Shown here one piece after another: positions 16,239 through 24,121 of a DNA stretch of 29,755 bases. Source of the DNA: Desulforhopalus sp. (GTDB lineage Bacteria > Desulfobacterota > Desulfobulbia > Desulfobulbales > Desulfocapsaceae). The stretch spans positions 1-29,755 of the forward strand of contig JALNVI010000034.1 of the NCBI GenBank assembly GCA_023231425.1, written 5' to 3'. The stretch's first letter is position 1, and each line of letters begins with the position of its first letter. Position numbers and translations under genes: made by a program. The notes beneath the pieces were generated by a model. The model saw only the letters and a list, made by a program, of their open reading frames with translations. It ran no database searches and had not been told where the DNA came from.

Positions 16239-17573
16239 TCAATAAATGCTGAGGTAGTTATCAAGTTCCCAGTCAGTGACAGCGATACGGTAGCTATCCC
16301 ACTCTTTCTCTTTTGCGGTAATATATTTTTCAAAGATATGGGGTCCGAGGGTGCTCTTCGAGAGAGGATTGGCTTTGAACGCCTGCACTGCATCGTAAAG
16401 ATTGGAGGGGAGAATCTTGATTCCTTCCTGCTCCATCTCAGCGAGGGTCATCTTGAAGATATCTCTTTTCGTCTCGGGAGCGGGCTTCATTTTATTTTTC
16501 ACGCCCTCAAGACCACTGTTCAGCATCATGGCAAAGGCAAGATATGGATTACATGCCGGGTCCGGGGAACGAAGCTCTGTCCGAGTAGAAAGCCCGCGGG
16601 AAGCGGGAATACGAATGAGAGCGGAACGGTTGGACGCCGACCACGCACAATAGACCGGTGCTTCATAGCCAGGAACAAGCCGCTTGTAGGAGTTGACGAT
16701 CGGGTTGGTTATGGCGGTAAAGGCAGTCGCATTCTTCAGGCAACCGGCAATGTAGGAGTAGGCAATCTCAGAAAGCTGCAATTTGTCCGACTCGTCAAAG
16801 AAGGCATTGGTGCCGTCGAGGTTAAAGAGTGACTGATTGGTATGCATGCCGGAACCATTGATGCCGAAGATCGGTTTCGGCATGAAGGTAGCGTAGAAGC
16901 CATAGCGGGCCGCAACGGTCTTTACAACCCATTTGAAAGTAACCGTGTTATCGGCAGCGGCAAGTGCATCCGCATATTTGAAGTTGATTTCATGCTGACC
17001 CTCGGCAACCTCATGGTGGGAAGCCTCAATTTCAAAACCCATCTTTTCAAGGGTTTCAATGATCTCGCGGCGGCAATCATTCCCGGTATCCTCAGGATCG
17101 ACAGAGAAGTAGTTGGCAACGTCGTTGGTAATGGTAGTAGGGGCACCATCTTCATCTTTTTCAAAGAGGAAAAACTCTGCTTCAGTCCCAACGTTCATTG
17201 TGTAACCGAGCTCTTTCGCCTCGGCCAGAACCCGCTTGAGGTTTACCCGCGGGCAACCTTCGAAGGGAGTGTGATCGGATTTGTAAACATCACAAATCAC
17301 CCGGGCTGCAGCCACACCGTTTTTGTTCCGCCAGGGCAGAACGGTGAAGGTGTCATAGTCCGGCTTGAGATACATATCAGATTCATTAATCCGGGCAAAA
17401 CCATCGATAGAAGAACCGTCGAACATCATCATCCCGTCCAGCGCCTTTTCGATCTGGCTCTTGGGGATAGCCACGTTTTTCATGAAGCCGAAGATGTCGA
17501 CGAACTGGAGGCGGAAGAAACCAATATTTTCTGCCTCAATAGTTTTCATAATTTCTTCTCTGGTCATATCCAT
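16239..17573 (-). CDS. glnA: Glutamine synthetase type I (GSI-alpha)
   Basis: This cytosolic enzyme makes glutamine from glutamate, ammonia and ATP, and forms a dodecamer. It is 444 residues, the short Bacillus-type length. Visible active-site motifs are MMFDGSSIDGF (about 48-58), EAEFFLFE, EVAEGQHEINFK, GINGSGMHTNQSL and ASNRSALIRIP. The arginine in GFARINESDMYL matches the feedback-regulation arginine of GSI-alpha. The loop that in GSI-beta carries the adenylylated tyrosine reads RDIFKMT here, so that tyrosine is absent. GGGAG lies one base before the ATG at 17573 but seven bases before the in-frame ATG at 17567, so translation may begin at the latter. The gene is monocistronic with its own terminator. 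Confidence 0.96.
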   Translation of the reverse strand: MDMTREEIMKTIEAENIGFFRLQFVDIFGFMKNVAIPKSQIEKALDGMMMFDGSSIDGFARINESDMYLKPDYDTFTVLPWRNKNGVAAARVICDVYKSDHTPFEGCPRVNLKRVLAEAKELGYTMNVGTEAEFFLFEKDEDGAPTTITNDVANYFSVDPEDTGNDCRREIIETLEKMGFEIEASHHEVAEGQHEINFKYADALAAADNTVTFKWVVKTVAARYGFYATFMPKPIFGINGSGMHTNQSLFNLDGTNAFFDESDKLQLSEIAYSYIAGCLKNATAFTAITNPIVNSYKRLVPGYEAPVYCAWSASNRSALIRIPASRGLSTRTELRSPDPACNPYLAFAMMLNSGLEGVKNKMKPAPETKRDIFKMTLAEMEQEGIKILPSNLYDAVQAFKANPLSKSTLGPHIFEKYITAKEKEWDSYRIAVTDWELDNYLSIY

Positions 17574-17592
17574 ACTCCCTTTTTAGTTGTCT

Positions 17593-17631
17593 TCGGGAGA
17601 ACTCTCCCGATAATTTCACTGTCAAACAGTA
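17593..17631. promoter_or_regulatory. Paired dyads in the glnA leader
   Basis: TCGGGAGA-AC-TCTCCCGA (17593-17610) is a perfect 8+8 base inverted repeat about 20 bases upstream of the glnA start. ACTGT-CAA-ACAGT (17619-17631) lies next to it. They may be operators or a leader hairpin near the ribosome-binding site. The first arm (GGGAGA) also resembles the Shine-Dalgarno sequence GGGAG. Confidence 0.45.
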
Positions 17632-17756
17632 TTCAAAAAGTTCGCTGCAATTCAGGGAACCTTTCTGCTTCCATCTGCGTTGAAGGAAACATAACATTTA
17701 GAGGATAAACTGCAATAGAATTTTAAATTATAGGACATATTTGTTATTTTTAACCC

Positions 17757-17779
17757 AAAAAAGGACTCCACAAGAGTCC
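17757..17779 (-). terminator. Rho-independent terminator of glnB-glnD
   Basis: On the - strand, GGACTC and GAGTCC form a stem with a 5-base loop followed by six Ts. It lies 8 bases beyond the glnD stop and separates the operon from glnA. Confidence 0.88.
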
Positions 17780-17786
17780 CGAAAAC

Positions 17787-20366
17787 TCACTCCTCCCTGT
17801 CACCCATATCTTCCAGTACCATCGTCTCAATTTTTTCTTTCAGCGCTGTATCCGTCACTTTGCCACCGAAGGCATCAAGAACATAAAAGACATCAATCAG
17901 CAGCTCCACCTCCGTAGCGATATAGGCACGATGGATATGCAGGCCTAAATCAGCGAGACGCTGAGTGAGACGATACAGCTGGCCGGGCAGGTCCGGCGCA
18001 TGGACCTCAATAACGGAATACTTGTCAGAAGAGTCATTGTCGATCATCACTCTGCTGCGCACCTCTCCGACCAGTTTGCTGAGGGTTTTCCTGCGGGCAT
18101 CCTCAAGCATGGTGTAAAGCCTTTCAGCAAGGGGGAAACGATGAGAAAACACCTGATCAAGCTGCTCGCCAAACGCATCCCACTCCACTTCCTCCGGCAT
18201 CACACCTTCCGGCGGCATGACATCAAGGACATCAACGACCGTGCCATCTTCCCAGGTAAAGATCCGGGCACGACTCACCGTCAGTCCATGGAGAGTGAGC
18301 AGGCCACAGATTTTGGCCAGCACGCCGTGGGCATCTGCTGTCATGATCAAAACCTTCCACCCCTTCTCCTCAGGCTCCGCAGAGATAAAAGAACGCTGGC
18401 GAATACGCTGATAGTTGTCCCGGTGAGCACGCAGATGAGAGATAACAACTCCGGTGGAGAAGGTGCTGATGTAATCACCACTGAGCAACCCTGCAGGCAT
18501 ACGCACCGATTCGTCACCCAGGGCCTCGGTCAGCTGATCACGCAGCCACTCCACGCCCTCCTCATCACGGTCGGATCCGAGAGGCGCTCCAGCGCTGAGC
18601 GCGCTGCCTGCCCGCAGATACATTTCCTCGAGCAGCCTCGCCTTCCATTCACTCCACGCAGAGGGACCAGTCGCACGGGAATCGGCAATAGAGAGACAAT
18701 AAAGCATGGCTAAACGGTCGGGGGTGCCAATCAGTTTGGCGCAGCGCTCAATAAATTCAGGATCATCAAGGTCACGCCGCATGGCGCTCTCCGGCATAAA
18801 GAGGTGATAGCGGATCAGGAAATCGAGATCATCAGTCTCTTCCGGCGTGAAATTGAGCCGTTTGCCGATACTGCGGGCGATACCTGCACCCTCAATGGAG
18901 TGGTCCCGACCACTGCCTTTACCAATGTCATGGAGAAGCGCAGCGAGATAGAGGACTTTCGGGTCGGCGAGCTTTTCGGTGAGATTCAGCGACTGCATGC
19001 CGGTAAACCCGGCATGCAGTTCACTTACCGTCTGCAGGGAGTGGCGGTCCACTGTGTAGATATGATAGAGATCATACTGGGCAAGACGATGAATACGCGT
19101 GAACTCGGGAATTATTCTGTCAAGCATTCCCGTCTCCAGCATGGTGACCAGCACGCTGAGGACATCTTTTGCTTCCATCATGCAGGCAAAAAATGCCTTG
19201 GCAAGTCTTGGGGAATTGCGCTCCTTGTCACCAAAAAGGGGAAGCATCCGCGTTACCAGCTGCCGGGTACGGTGGTGCATGGGCAGACCAGTACGGGCCA
19301 TGGCGAGATAGACACGGATCAGCAGCTGCGGTTTCTTCTTCACCTGTTCCGACGACGCGGTGAGCTGAATGCGCCCCCCCTTGATCTCAATCCCCGTCTC
19401 CAGCACCTTGTCAGCGGCCCTGCCACTGCGGTCAATGAGCCCCAGGACATCATCGACATGCTCGAAAAAAAGGTTGGCTGCGCGATGAATAGTCTCCAGC
19501 GCACCATAGACATCGGCCATAAAGAGTTCGACGGCACGCCCCCCTTCACTGTCGGTATAACCTGACAGTCCCGCCAGTTCAGATTGCTGTTCGAAATAGA
19601 GAAGATCAGTCTTGCGGCGGCTGAGATAGTGGGCATGACAGCGCAGTCGGCAGAGGAAAGACTCGGCATCGGCCAGTTCCTCCCGTTCACTGGAAAGCAG
19701 CAGGCCGCCATTTTCGAACTCTTCAAGCCCGCGCAGGCCGAAAACGACCTGCCCGGTCCACAACATGGCCTGAAAATCGCGCATGCCACCGCGCCCATCC
19801 TTGATATGCGGCTCAAGGAGCCAGCCATCACTGCCGTAACGGGCGAGGCGGGAGTCGCGAAATGCCTTCATCTGGCGAACAAAACCCTCCCGGTTACCTG
19901 CGGTAAATTTGGATCGGAAGGTCTCCTGCAGTGTGTTAAATAAATTCTGTGACCCGCAAAGCAGACGGGCATCGAGCAGGGCAACCTGGAAAAAATACTC
20001 CTTTTTCGCATGCGCAATCGATTCCTTCACCGTGCGCACACCATGGCCGAGCTCCACCCCGCTGTCCCACAGCGGATAAAAGAGTGTATCGGCCACATCG
20101 GTAATCTTCTCCTTTGCCGCCGGGGAGTAAAGCACCATCAGATCCACATCGGAGAAGGGAAACATCTCCCGCCGCCCGTAGCCACCGAGAGCCACCACTG
20201 CCACATCCTCCGACGCAACTCCGTCCCAGCCACTGGCACAGAGAGAGAGGATAAATTCATCCACGACATCACTGTATGCATGGGTAAATCCAGCGCAGCT
20301 GGTAATCTGCCCTTCACTCCACTCCCGATGCAGTCGCTCTCGTTGTTCTTTAAATCGATTGAGCAT
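17787..20366 (-). CDS. glnD: Bifunctional PII uridylyltransferase / uridylyl-removing enzyme
   Basis: This 859-residue enzyme uridylylates the PII protein in low glutamine and removes the UMP in high glutamine. The nucleotidyltransferase site is GGYGRREMFPFSDVDLM at about residues 61-77. The HD uridylyl-removing domain is seen in LAALLHDIGKGSGRDHS near residue 475. Two C-terminal ACT glutamine-sensing domains begin near residues 669 (VLIMTADAHGVLAKI) and 784 (VIEVHAPDLPGQLYRL). All four domains are intact and the length is normal. It starts two bases after the glnB stop, so enzyme and substrate protein are co-translated. Confidence 0.96.
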   Translation of the reverse strand: MLNRFKEQRERLHREWSEGQITSCAGFTHAYSDVVDEFILSLCASGWDGVASEDVAVVALGGYGRREMFPFSDVDLMVLYSPAAKEKITDVADTLFYPLWDSGVELGHGVRTVKESIAHAKKEYFFQVALLDARLLCGSQNLFNTLQETFRSKFTAGNREGFVRQMKAFRDSRLARYGSDGWLLEPHIKDGRGGMRDFQAMLWTGQVVFGLRGLEEFENGGLLLSSEREELADAESFLCRLRCHAHYLSRRKTDLLYFEQQSELAGLSGYTDSEGGRAVELFMADVYGALETIHRAANLFFEHVDDVLGLIDRSGRAADKVLETGIEIKGGRIQLTASSEQVKKKPQLLIRVYLAMARTGLPMHHRTRQLVTRMLPLFGDKERNSPRLAKAFFACMMEAKDVLSVLVTMLETGMLDRIIPEFTRIHRLAQYDLYHIYTVDRHSLQTVSELHAGFTGMQSLNLTEKLADPKVLYLAALLHDIGKGSGRDHSIEGAGIARSIGKRLNFTPEETDDLDFLIRYHLFMPESAMRRDLDDPEFIERCAKLIGTPDRLAMLYCLSIADSRATGPSAWSEWKARLLEEMYLRAGSALSAGAPLGSDRDEEGVEWLRDQLTEALGDESVRMPAGLLSGDYISTFSTGVVISHLRAHRDNYQRIRQRSFISAEPEEKGWKVLIMTADAHGVLAKICGLLTLHGLTVSRARIFTWEDGTVVDVLDVMPPEGVMPEEVEWDAFGEQLDQVFSHRFPLAERLYTMLEDARRKTLSKLVGEVRSRVMIDNDSSDKYSVIEVHAPDLPGQLYRLTQRLADLGLHIHRAYIATEVELLIDVFYVLDAFGGKVTDTALKEKIETMVLEDMGDREE

Positions 20367-20368
20367 AA

Positions 20369-20707
20369 TTACACCGCAGCCTCACCCTCTTCTCCAGTAC
20401 GAACCCGAATCACCCGTTCTACCGGGGAGACGAAGATCTTGCCGTCACCAATTTTGCCCGTATTGGCAGCCTCCCGAATGCGCTCTACAACCTCAGCGAC
20501 GAGAGAGTCCGCCACCACCGTTTCAATCTTTATCTTCGGCAGAAAATCAACGAGATACTCCGCCCCGCGATAGACCTCGGAATGACCCTTCTGGCGTCCA
20601 TACCCCTTTACCTCGCAGACTGTCATCCCCGAAATACCGAGTTCACTGAGAGCTTCTTTCACTTCATCAAGTTTGAAAGGTTTGATGATTGCTTCAATTT
20701 TTTTCAT
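20369..20707 (-). CDS. glnB: Nitrogen regulatory protein P-II
   Basis: This 112-residue trimeric signalling protein senses 2-oxoglutarate and ATP/ADP. MKKIEAIIKPFKLDEVKEAL opens the protein. The T-loop GYGRQKGHSEVYRGAEY includes Tyr51, the uridylylation site, and GKIGDGKIFVSPVE is the second PII signature. The ATG at 20707 has AGGAG at the right distance; the longer in-frame start at 20836 would add a non-PII leader overlapping the promoter. It leads the glnB-glnD operon. The partner could be GlnA-related factors or ammonium transport regulation elsewhere. GlnB and GlnK types cannot be separated reliably, but linkage to glnD rather than amtB favours GlnB. Confidence 0.96.
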   Translation of the reverse strand: MKKIEAIIKPFKLDEVKEALSELGISGMTVCEVKGYGRQKGHSEVYRGAEYLVDFLPKIKIETVVADSLVAEVVERIREAANTGKIGDGKIFVSPVERVIRVRTGEEGEAAV

Positions 20708-20737
20708 GCCAGACTCCTGGAAAAATTTCACAGTTGC

Positions 20738-20755
20738 GTAACAAATTTTCTTTAC
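20738..20755. promoter_or_regulatory. Variant of the GTAAA..TTTAC dyad in the glnB leader
   Basis: GTAACAAATTTTCTTTAC matches the dyad at 12132-12150 except for one missing A. It lies 31-48 bases upstream of the glnB start. Confidence 0.35.
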
Positions 20756-20757
20756 TC

Positions 20758-20774
20758 TACATAAAATTGTGCCA
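20758..20774 (-). promoter_or_regulatory. Possible sigma-54 promoter of glnB
   Basis: On the - strand, TGGCACAATTTTATG keeps the -24 element (TGGCAC), but the -12 element is poor (TATG rather than TTGC). Spacing and distance to glnB are plausible, and PII genes are often sigma-54 controlled. The weak -12 box keeps confidence low. Confidence 0.3.
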
Positions 20775-20844
20775 TTTTTGTAGTCTAATCTTTGTGCAAT
20801 CTCAGGTTGCAGCCGCTTGAATGGACAAAGAAACACGCCGGGGA

Positions 20845-21378
20845 AAACAAAAAAACATTTAAGAACAAAGAGTTAATCGAAATTAAAACGGGAAGGGCGG
20901 AAAAAGGGAGACAGGAGACAGGAGGCAGGAGACGGGAGACGGGAGACGGGAAAAAGCAAACAGCAAACAACGGAAAAACAATTTTTACCGCGAAGGACGC
21001 AAAGGAACGCGAAAAAAGGAGAAAAGCAAAAAGATTTTTGCCAACGAAGAAAGGCTCTAATCATGCGAATAAGGGCAAAGGCAAAAAGCGGAAAGGCAAT
21101 TTTTACCGCGAAGGACACGAAGAACGCGAAGAGTAAAGATAGAACAACAACAGCAATTCCCTGTTTAATTTTAAAATCTTTTTCTCAAAGGTTTTTGCCT
21201 TTTTTCCCGTGTTTCGCTGGCCATCCAGTCTTTTGCTTTTTGTTTTTTCCTGTCTCCCGTCTCCCGTCTTCTGCCTCCTTCTTCTGCTTCCTTCGCGTTC
21301 TTCGCGGTAAAAAAAAGTCTTACCGTCTTTTGCCTTTCCCCGTCTCCCGTCTCCCGTCTCCTTTCTCCCGTCCCCCTG
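20845..21378. repeat. Largest mosaic intergenic repeat block
   Basis: The spacer between glnB and the MtnA gene has no credible gene; its short ORFs are repeat translations. It holds a module AAAACATTTAAGAACAAAG...AAACGGGAAGGGCGG (20847-20900), six purine heptamers (20906-20950), a GCGAAGGAC block (20986-21018), TTTTTGCCAACGAAGAAA (21042 onward), a second GCGAAGGAC block (21104-21134) and an AGTAAAGATAGAACAACA module. Inverted pyrimidine heptamer arrays (21251-21290 and 21340-21376) flank a CTTCGCGTTCTTCGCGGT block. The 21040-21190 part is a near-identical inverted copy of 4252-4400. Confidence 0.82.
20906..20950 (+). repeat. Purine heptamer array (GGGAGAC)n
   Basis: Six consecutive heptamers (GGGAGAC, AGGAGAC, AGGAGGC, AGGAGAC, GGGAGAC, GGGAGAC) are followed by GGG. 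Nearly pure purine on one strand makes it a candidate for triplex or slipped-strand structure. Shorter or inverted arrays occur at 4020-4050, 4425-4465, 21340-21376, 22544-22577 and 29658-29684. Confidence 0.88.
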
Positions 21379-21383
21379 GCAAT

Positions 21384-22490
21384 TTATCTGCCAAAAAGGG
21401 CATGAATTGACTCCTGGTCTGCCGCAGTTACTCCCCGTTCCGTAATAAGTGCGCTGACGAGTCTGGCCGGAGTTACGTCAAAGGAGTAGTTAAGAGCCTC
21501 TGTTCCCTCAGCGGCAATGCGCAGGGTCTGAATGCGACCGGCGGCGTCTACACCCATCACCGAGGTAACCTCTTCGGGAGAGCGCTTTTCGATGGGAATT
21601 TGACTGCCGCTGTCCATCTCCCAGTCAATGGTGGAGGAGGGCAGGGCGACGTAAAACGGAATGTTATTGTCCCGGGCCGCGAGTGCCTTGAGATATGTGC
21701 CGATTTTGTTGGCGACATCTCCGGTGTGGGTTGTGCGGTCGGAGCCGACAATCACCATATCAACCATGCCACGCTGCATGAGATGACCGCCGGTGTTGTC
21801 GCAGATCAGGGTGCAGGGGATTTCCTCCTGCTGCAGCTCCCAGACGGTGAGCCGCGCGCCCTGATTCCACGGACGGGTTTCATCTACATATACATGCAGG
21901 TCAATACCGGCGTCGCGGGCGGCGTAAATTGGAGCGGTGACACTGCCGTAATCCACGAAGGCAAGCCAGCCAGCGTTGCAGTGGGTGAGAATGTTAACTC
22001 TCTCTCCCTTTTTTTTCTCGCTTATTGCGCGAATCAGTTCTCTGCCATGAAGACCGATGCGGCGGCAGAAATCCGCATCTTCAGCTGCAATCTCTCCGGC
22101 TGCCTGGCGGGCCGCCTGCTGTTTCTCTTTTGCTCCCACAGCGGGGCGGATTGCCGCAAGCATCCGGTCAATCGCCCATTTCAGGTTGCGGGCCGTGGGC
22201 CGGGCAGCATTCAGCTCTTCTCCATAACGTTCCATATACTCCATGAATCCGGCATCGTCGTTTACCGGAGCGGCCAGAGTCGCAAGGTACATGCCATATC
22301 CGGCGGTTGCCCCTATCAGGCCGGCCCCACGAACATACATTTCCCTTATGGCGCGGATGGCGTCTTCAGGACGGCAGAGGGGTTCTTCCACGATCTTCCA
22401 TGGAAGCAGCCGTTGATCAAAGACACGTACGATGTGCGGGTCCTGCGGGTCCAGCCAGATGGTGCGGCGGTCTTGTTTATTTACCTTCAT
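21384..22490 (-). CDS. mtnA: S-methyl-5-thioribose-1-phosphate isomerase-type protein (MtnA/aIF2B-like)
   Basis: This 368-residue isomerase belongs to the eIF2B-like fold. Family motifs include LTHCNAGWLA with the catalytic cysteine near residue 169, YVDETRPWNQGARLT, VIVGSDRTTHTGDVANKIGTY with the catalytic aspartate near 250, and IPIEKRSPEEVTSV. Canonical MtnA has RGAPAIG in the N-terminal region, whereas this protein reads RGAGLIGATAGYG, and DNTGGHLM replaces DNMAAHLM. It may thus belong to a paralogous branch (for example acting on 5-deoxyribose-1-P, or R15P isomerase-like). It usually serves methionine salvage or an MTA/5-deoxyadenosine shunt, but no other such gene is beside it. GGGGGG sits just upstream of the ATG. 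Confidence 0.82.
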   Translation of the reverse strand: MKVNKQDRRTIWLDPQDPHIVRVFDQRLLPWKIVEEPLCRPEDAIRAIREMYVRGAGLIGATAGYGMYLATLAAPVNDDAGFMEYMERYGEELNAARPTARNLKWAIDRMLAAIRPAVGAKEKQQAARQAAGEIAAEDADFCRRIGLHGRELIRAISEKKKGERVNILTHCNAGWLAFVDYGSVTAPIYAARDAGIDLHVYVDETRPWNQGARLTVWELQQEEIPCTLICDNTGGHLMQRGMVDMVIVGSDRTTHTGDVANKIGTYLKALAARDNNIPFYVALPSSTIDWEMDSGSQIPIEKRSPEEVTSVMGVDAAGRIQTLRIAAEGTEALNYSFDVTPARLVSALITERGVTAADQESIHALFGR

Positions 22491-22542
22491 GTTCCCCCCG
22501 TATAAGGTAGAATTATAAACGTATCATTTTCACGGTACTACA

Positions 22543-22690
22543 AAGGGAGACAGAAAAAGGGAGAAAGGAGACGGGAGAAAGGGAAAAGCAAAGGCAAAAG
22601 ACGGTAAGACTTTTTTTTTACCGCGGTAAAAATTGCCTTTCCGCTGTTTGCTGTTTGCTTTTTCCTGTCTCCTGTCTCCCGCCTCCATTT
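22543..22690. repeat. Mosaic intergenic repeat block between mtnA and manC
   Basis: This block holds a purine heptamer-like tract (22544-22577), then AAAGGCAAAAGACGGTAAGAC, a T-run and TTTACCGCGGTAAAAATTGCC (a palindromic junction of two ACCGCG modules). A pyrimidine tract follows (22666-22688). It looks like two inverted modules joined after deletion of the GCGAAGAAC block. Confidence 0.78.
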
Positions 22691-22693
22691 TTC

Positions 22694-24121
22694 TCACTGT
22701 TCACCCTTCCGCCCGTAGGCATCTTCAAAACGGACGATATCATCCTCGCCCAGATAACTGCCGAGCTGGGTCTCGATAAGCTCCAGCGGAATTACCCCTG
22801 GATTTTCCAGCCGATGGACATTCCCCGCCGGAATATAGGCTGCCTCATTTTCATACACCAGCTTCACGGATTCACCGTTGGTCACCCGCGCAGTACCGCT
22901 CACTACCACCCAGTGTTCATTGCGATGGTGATGCTTTTGCAGGGAAAGTCTGGCCCCGGGGGTAACGGTAATGCGTTTGATCTGAAAGCGCGGCTGAATC
23001 TCCAGCACGGTGTAGCTGCCCCATGGACGATAAACCGTAGTATGGACGTTATATTCACTGCGTTTCGCTTTCTTCAGAATGTTGACCACCTTTTTCACAT
23101 CCTGAGCGTGGGACATGGGGGCAATCATCACCGCATCATCGGTCTCAATAACAAGGGTATCTTCAAGGCCAACCGCGGCAACAAGATGCTTGTGGGACTC
23201 AATGATACAGTTTTTCACTCCTTCCAGGATCACGTCACCACTGGTGACGTTACCGTTCTCATCCTTCTTTTGCACATCCCAGAGCGCCTTCCACGACCCG
23301 ATATCACTCCAGCCGATGCTCGCTGGCACCACTGCGGCATTCTGCGTTTTCTCCATCAGTGCATAGTCAATGGAATCCTCCGGTGATTCGGCCATACTTT
23401 CCGCGTCGAAGCGGAAAAAGCGGCCGTCATGGGTTCCCCGCACCACAGCCTGTCCCATTGCGGAGAGGATCTCCGGCGCATAATGCTCCAGCTCAGTGAG
23501 AATGGTGCCAAGAGTAAAGGCAAACATCCCGCTGTTCCAGAGAAAATTCCCCTGCTGCAGATAGCGGGTGGCAGTCTCTTCATCAGGCTTTTCCTTAAAG
23601 GAGAGAATTGCAGAGTCCTCACCCTGTTCAATATAGCCATATCCGGTCTCGGGTGCAGTGGGGCAAATGCCGAAGGTAACCACCGCCCCTTTCGCCGCGA
23701 GAACCACTGCTTCCTCTACAACACGGGAAAAACTCTCCGGTTTGCTTATAACATGGTCGGCCGGCAGCACCAGCAGTACCACCCCGTCATCATCCCCTCG
23801 ATGCCTGCAGAACTCCGCCACCCCGGCGACGGCCGGAGCCGTATTCCGCCCGGACGGCTCCAGCAGGACACTCATCTCTTTCGCCTGCACCGCATCCCCC
23901 AGCTCATCTACCTGAGCAAGAGTAACATGCCGGTGTGCCTCTCCCACCACAACGATTGGCGGCAGCACATCGGGCAGATCGCAGGCCCGCAACAGGGTGT
24001 TCTGCAACAGGGAAAGCTCCCCTGTAAGGCACAGCAGCTGCTTGGGATAAAGTTTACGGGAGAGTGGCCAGAGACGAGAGCCGGAGCCACCCGCGAGAAT
24101 TACAGGTTGGATCTGTGTCAT
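22694..24121 (-). CDS. manC: Mannose-1-phosphate guanylyltransferase / mannose-6-phosphate isomerase
   Basis: This 475-residue bifunctional cytosolic enzyme makes GDP-mannose from mannose-1-P and GTP, and interconverts fructose-6-P and mannose-6-P. The N-terminal nucleotidyltransferase signature is VILAGGSGSRLWPLSR with KLYPKQ, followed by EPSGRNTAPAV and LPADHVI. The C-terminal type II PMI cupin shows RPWGSYTVLE and QKHHHRNEHWVVVSG (metal-binding His/Glu), with GNVHRLENPG near the end. Length is typical. AAAGGTG precedes the ATG. It lies between two repeat blocks, upstream of mtnA and downstream of the phosphomannomutase, with separate spacers, so the genes may not share one transcript. Confidence 0.95.
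   Translation of the reverse strand: MTQIQPVILAGGSGSRLWPLSRKLYPKQLLCLTGELSLLQNTLLRACDLPDVLPPIVVVGEAHRHVTLAQVDELGDAVQAKEMSVLLEPSGRNTAPAVAGVAEFCRHRGDDDGVVLLVLPADHVISKPESFSRVVEEAVVLAAKGAVVTFGICPTAPETGYGYIEQGEDSAILSFKEKPDEETATRYLQQGNFLWNSGMFAFTLGTILTELEHYAPEILSAMGQAVVRGTHDGRFFRFDAESMAESPEDSIDYALMEKTQNAAVVPASIGWSDIGSWKALWDVQKKDENGNVTSGDVILEGVKNCIIESHKHLVAAVGLEDTLVIETDDAVMIAPMSHAQDVKKVVNILKKAKRSEYNVHTTVYRPWGSYTVLEIQPRFQIKRITVTPGARLSLQKHHHRNEHWVVVSGTARVTNGESVKLVYENEAAYIPAGNVHRLENPGVIPLELIETQLGSYLGEDDIVRFEDAYGRKGEQ

Noticed and set aside
16842..17708. Long + strand ORF opposite glnA
   Set aside because: It is a shadow of a highly conserved glnA; no ribosome-binding site or recognisable domain.
20906..20950. 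CRISPR or replication-origin iterons
   Set aside because: Heptamers are contiguous, recur in many spacers, and no cas, rep or DnaA-box cluster accompanies them.
20792..21410. Short Lys/Arg-rich ORFs in repeat spacers
   Set aside because: They are translations of GCGAAGGAC and purine repeats (AKDTKNAK-type strings), present in every frame without ribosome-binding sites.
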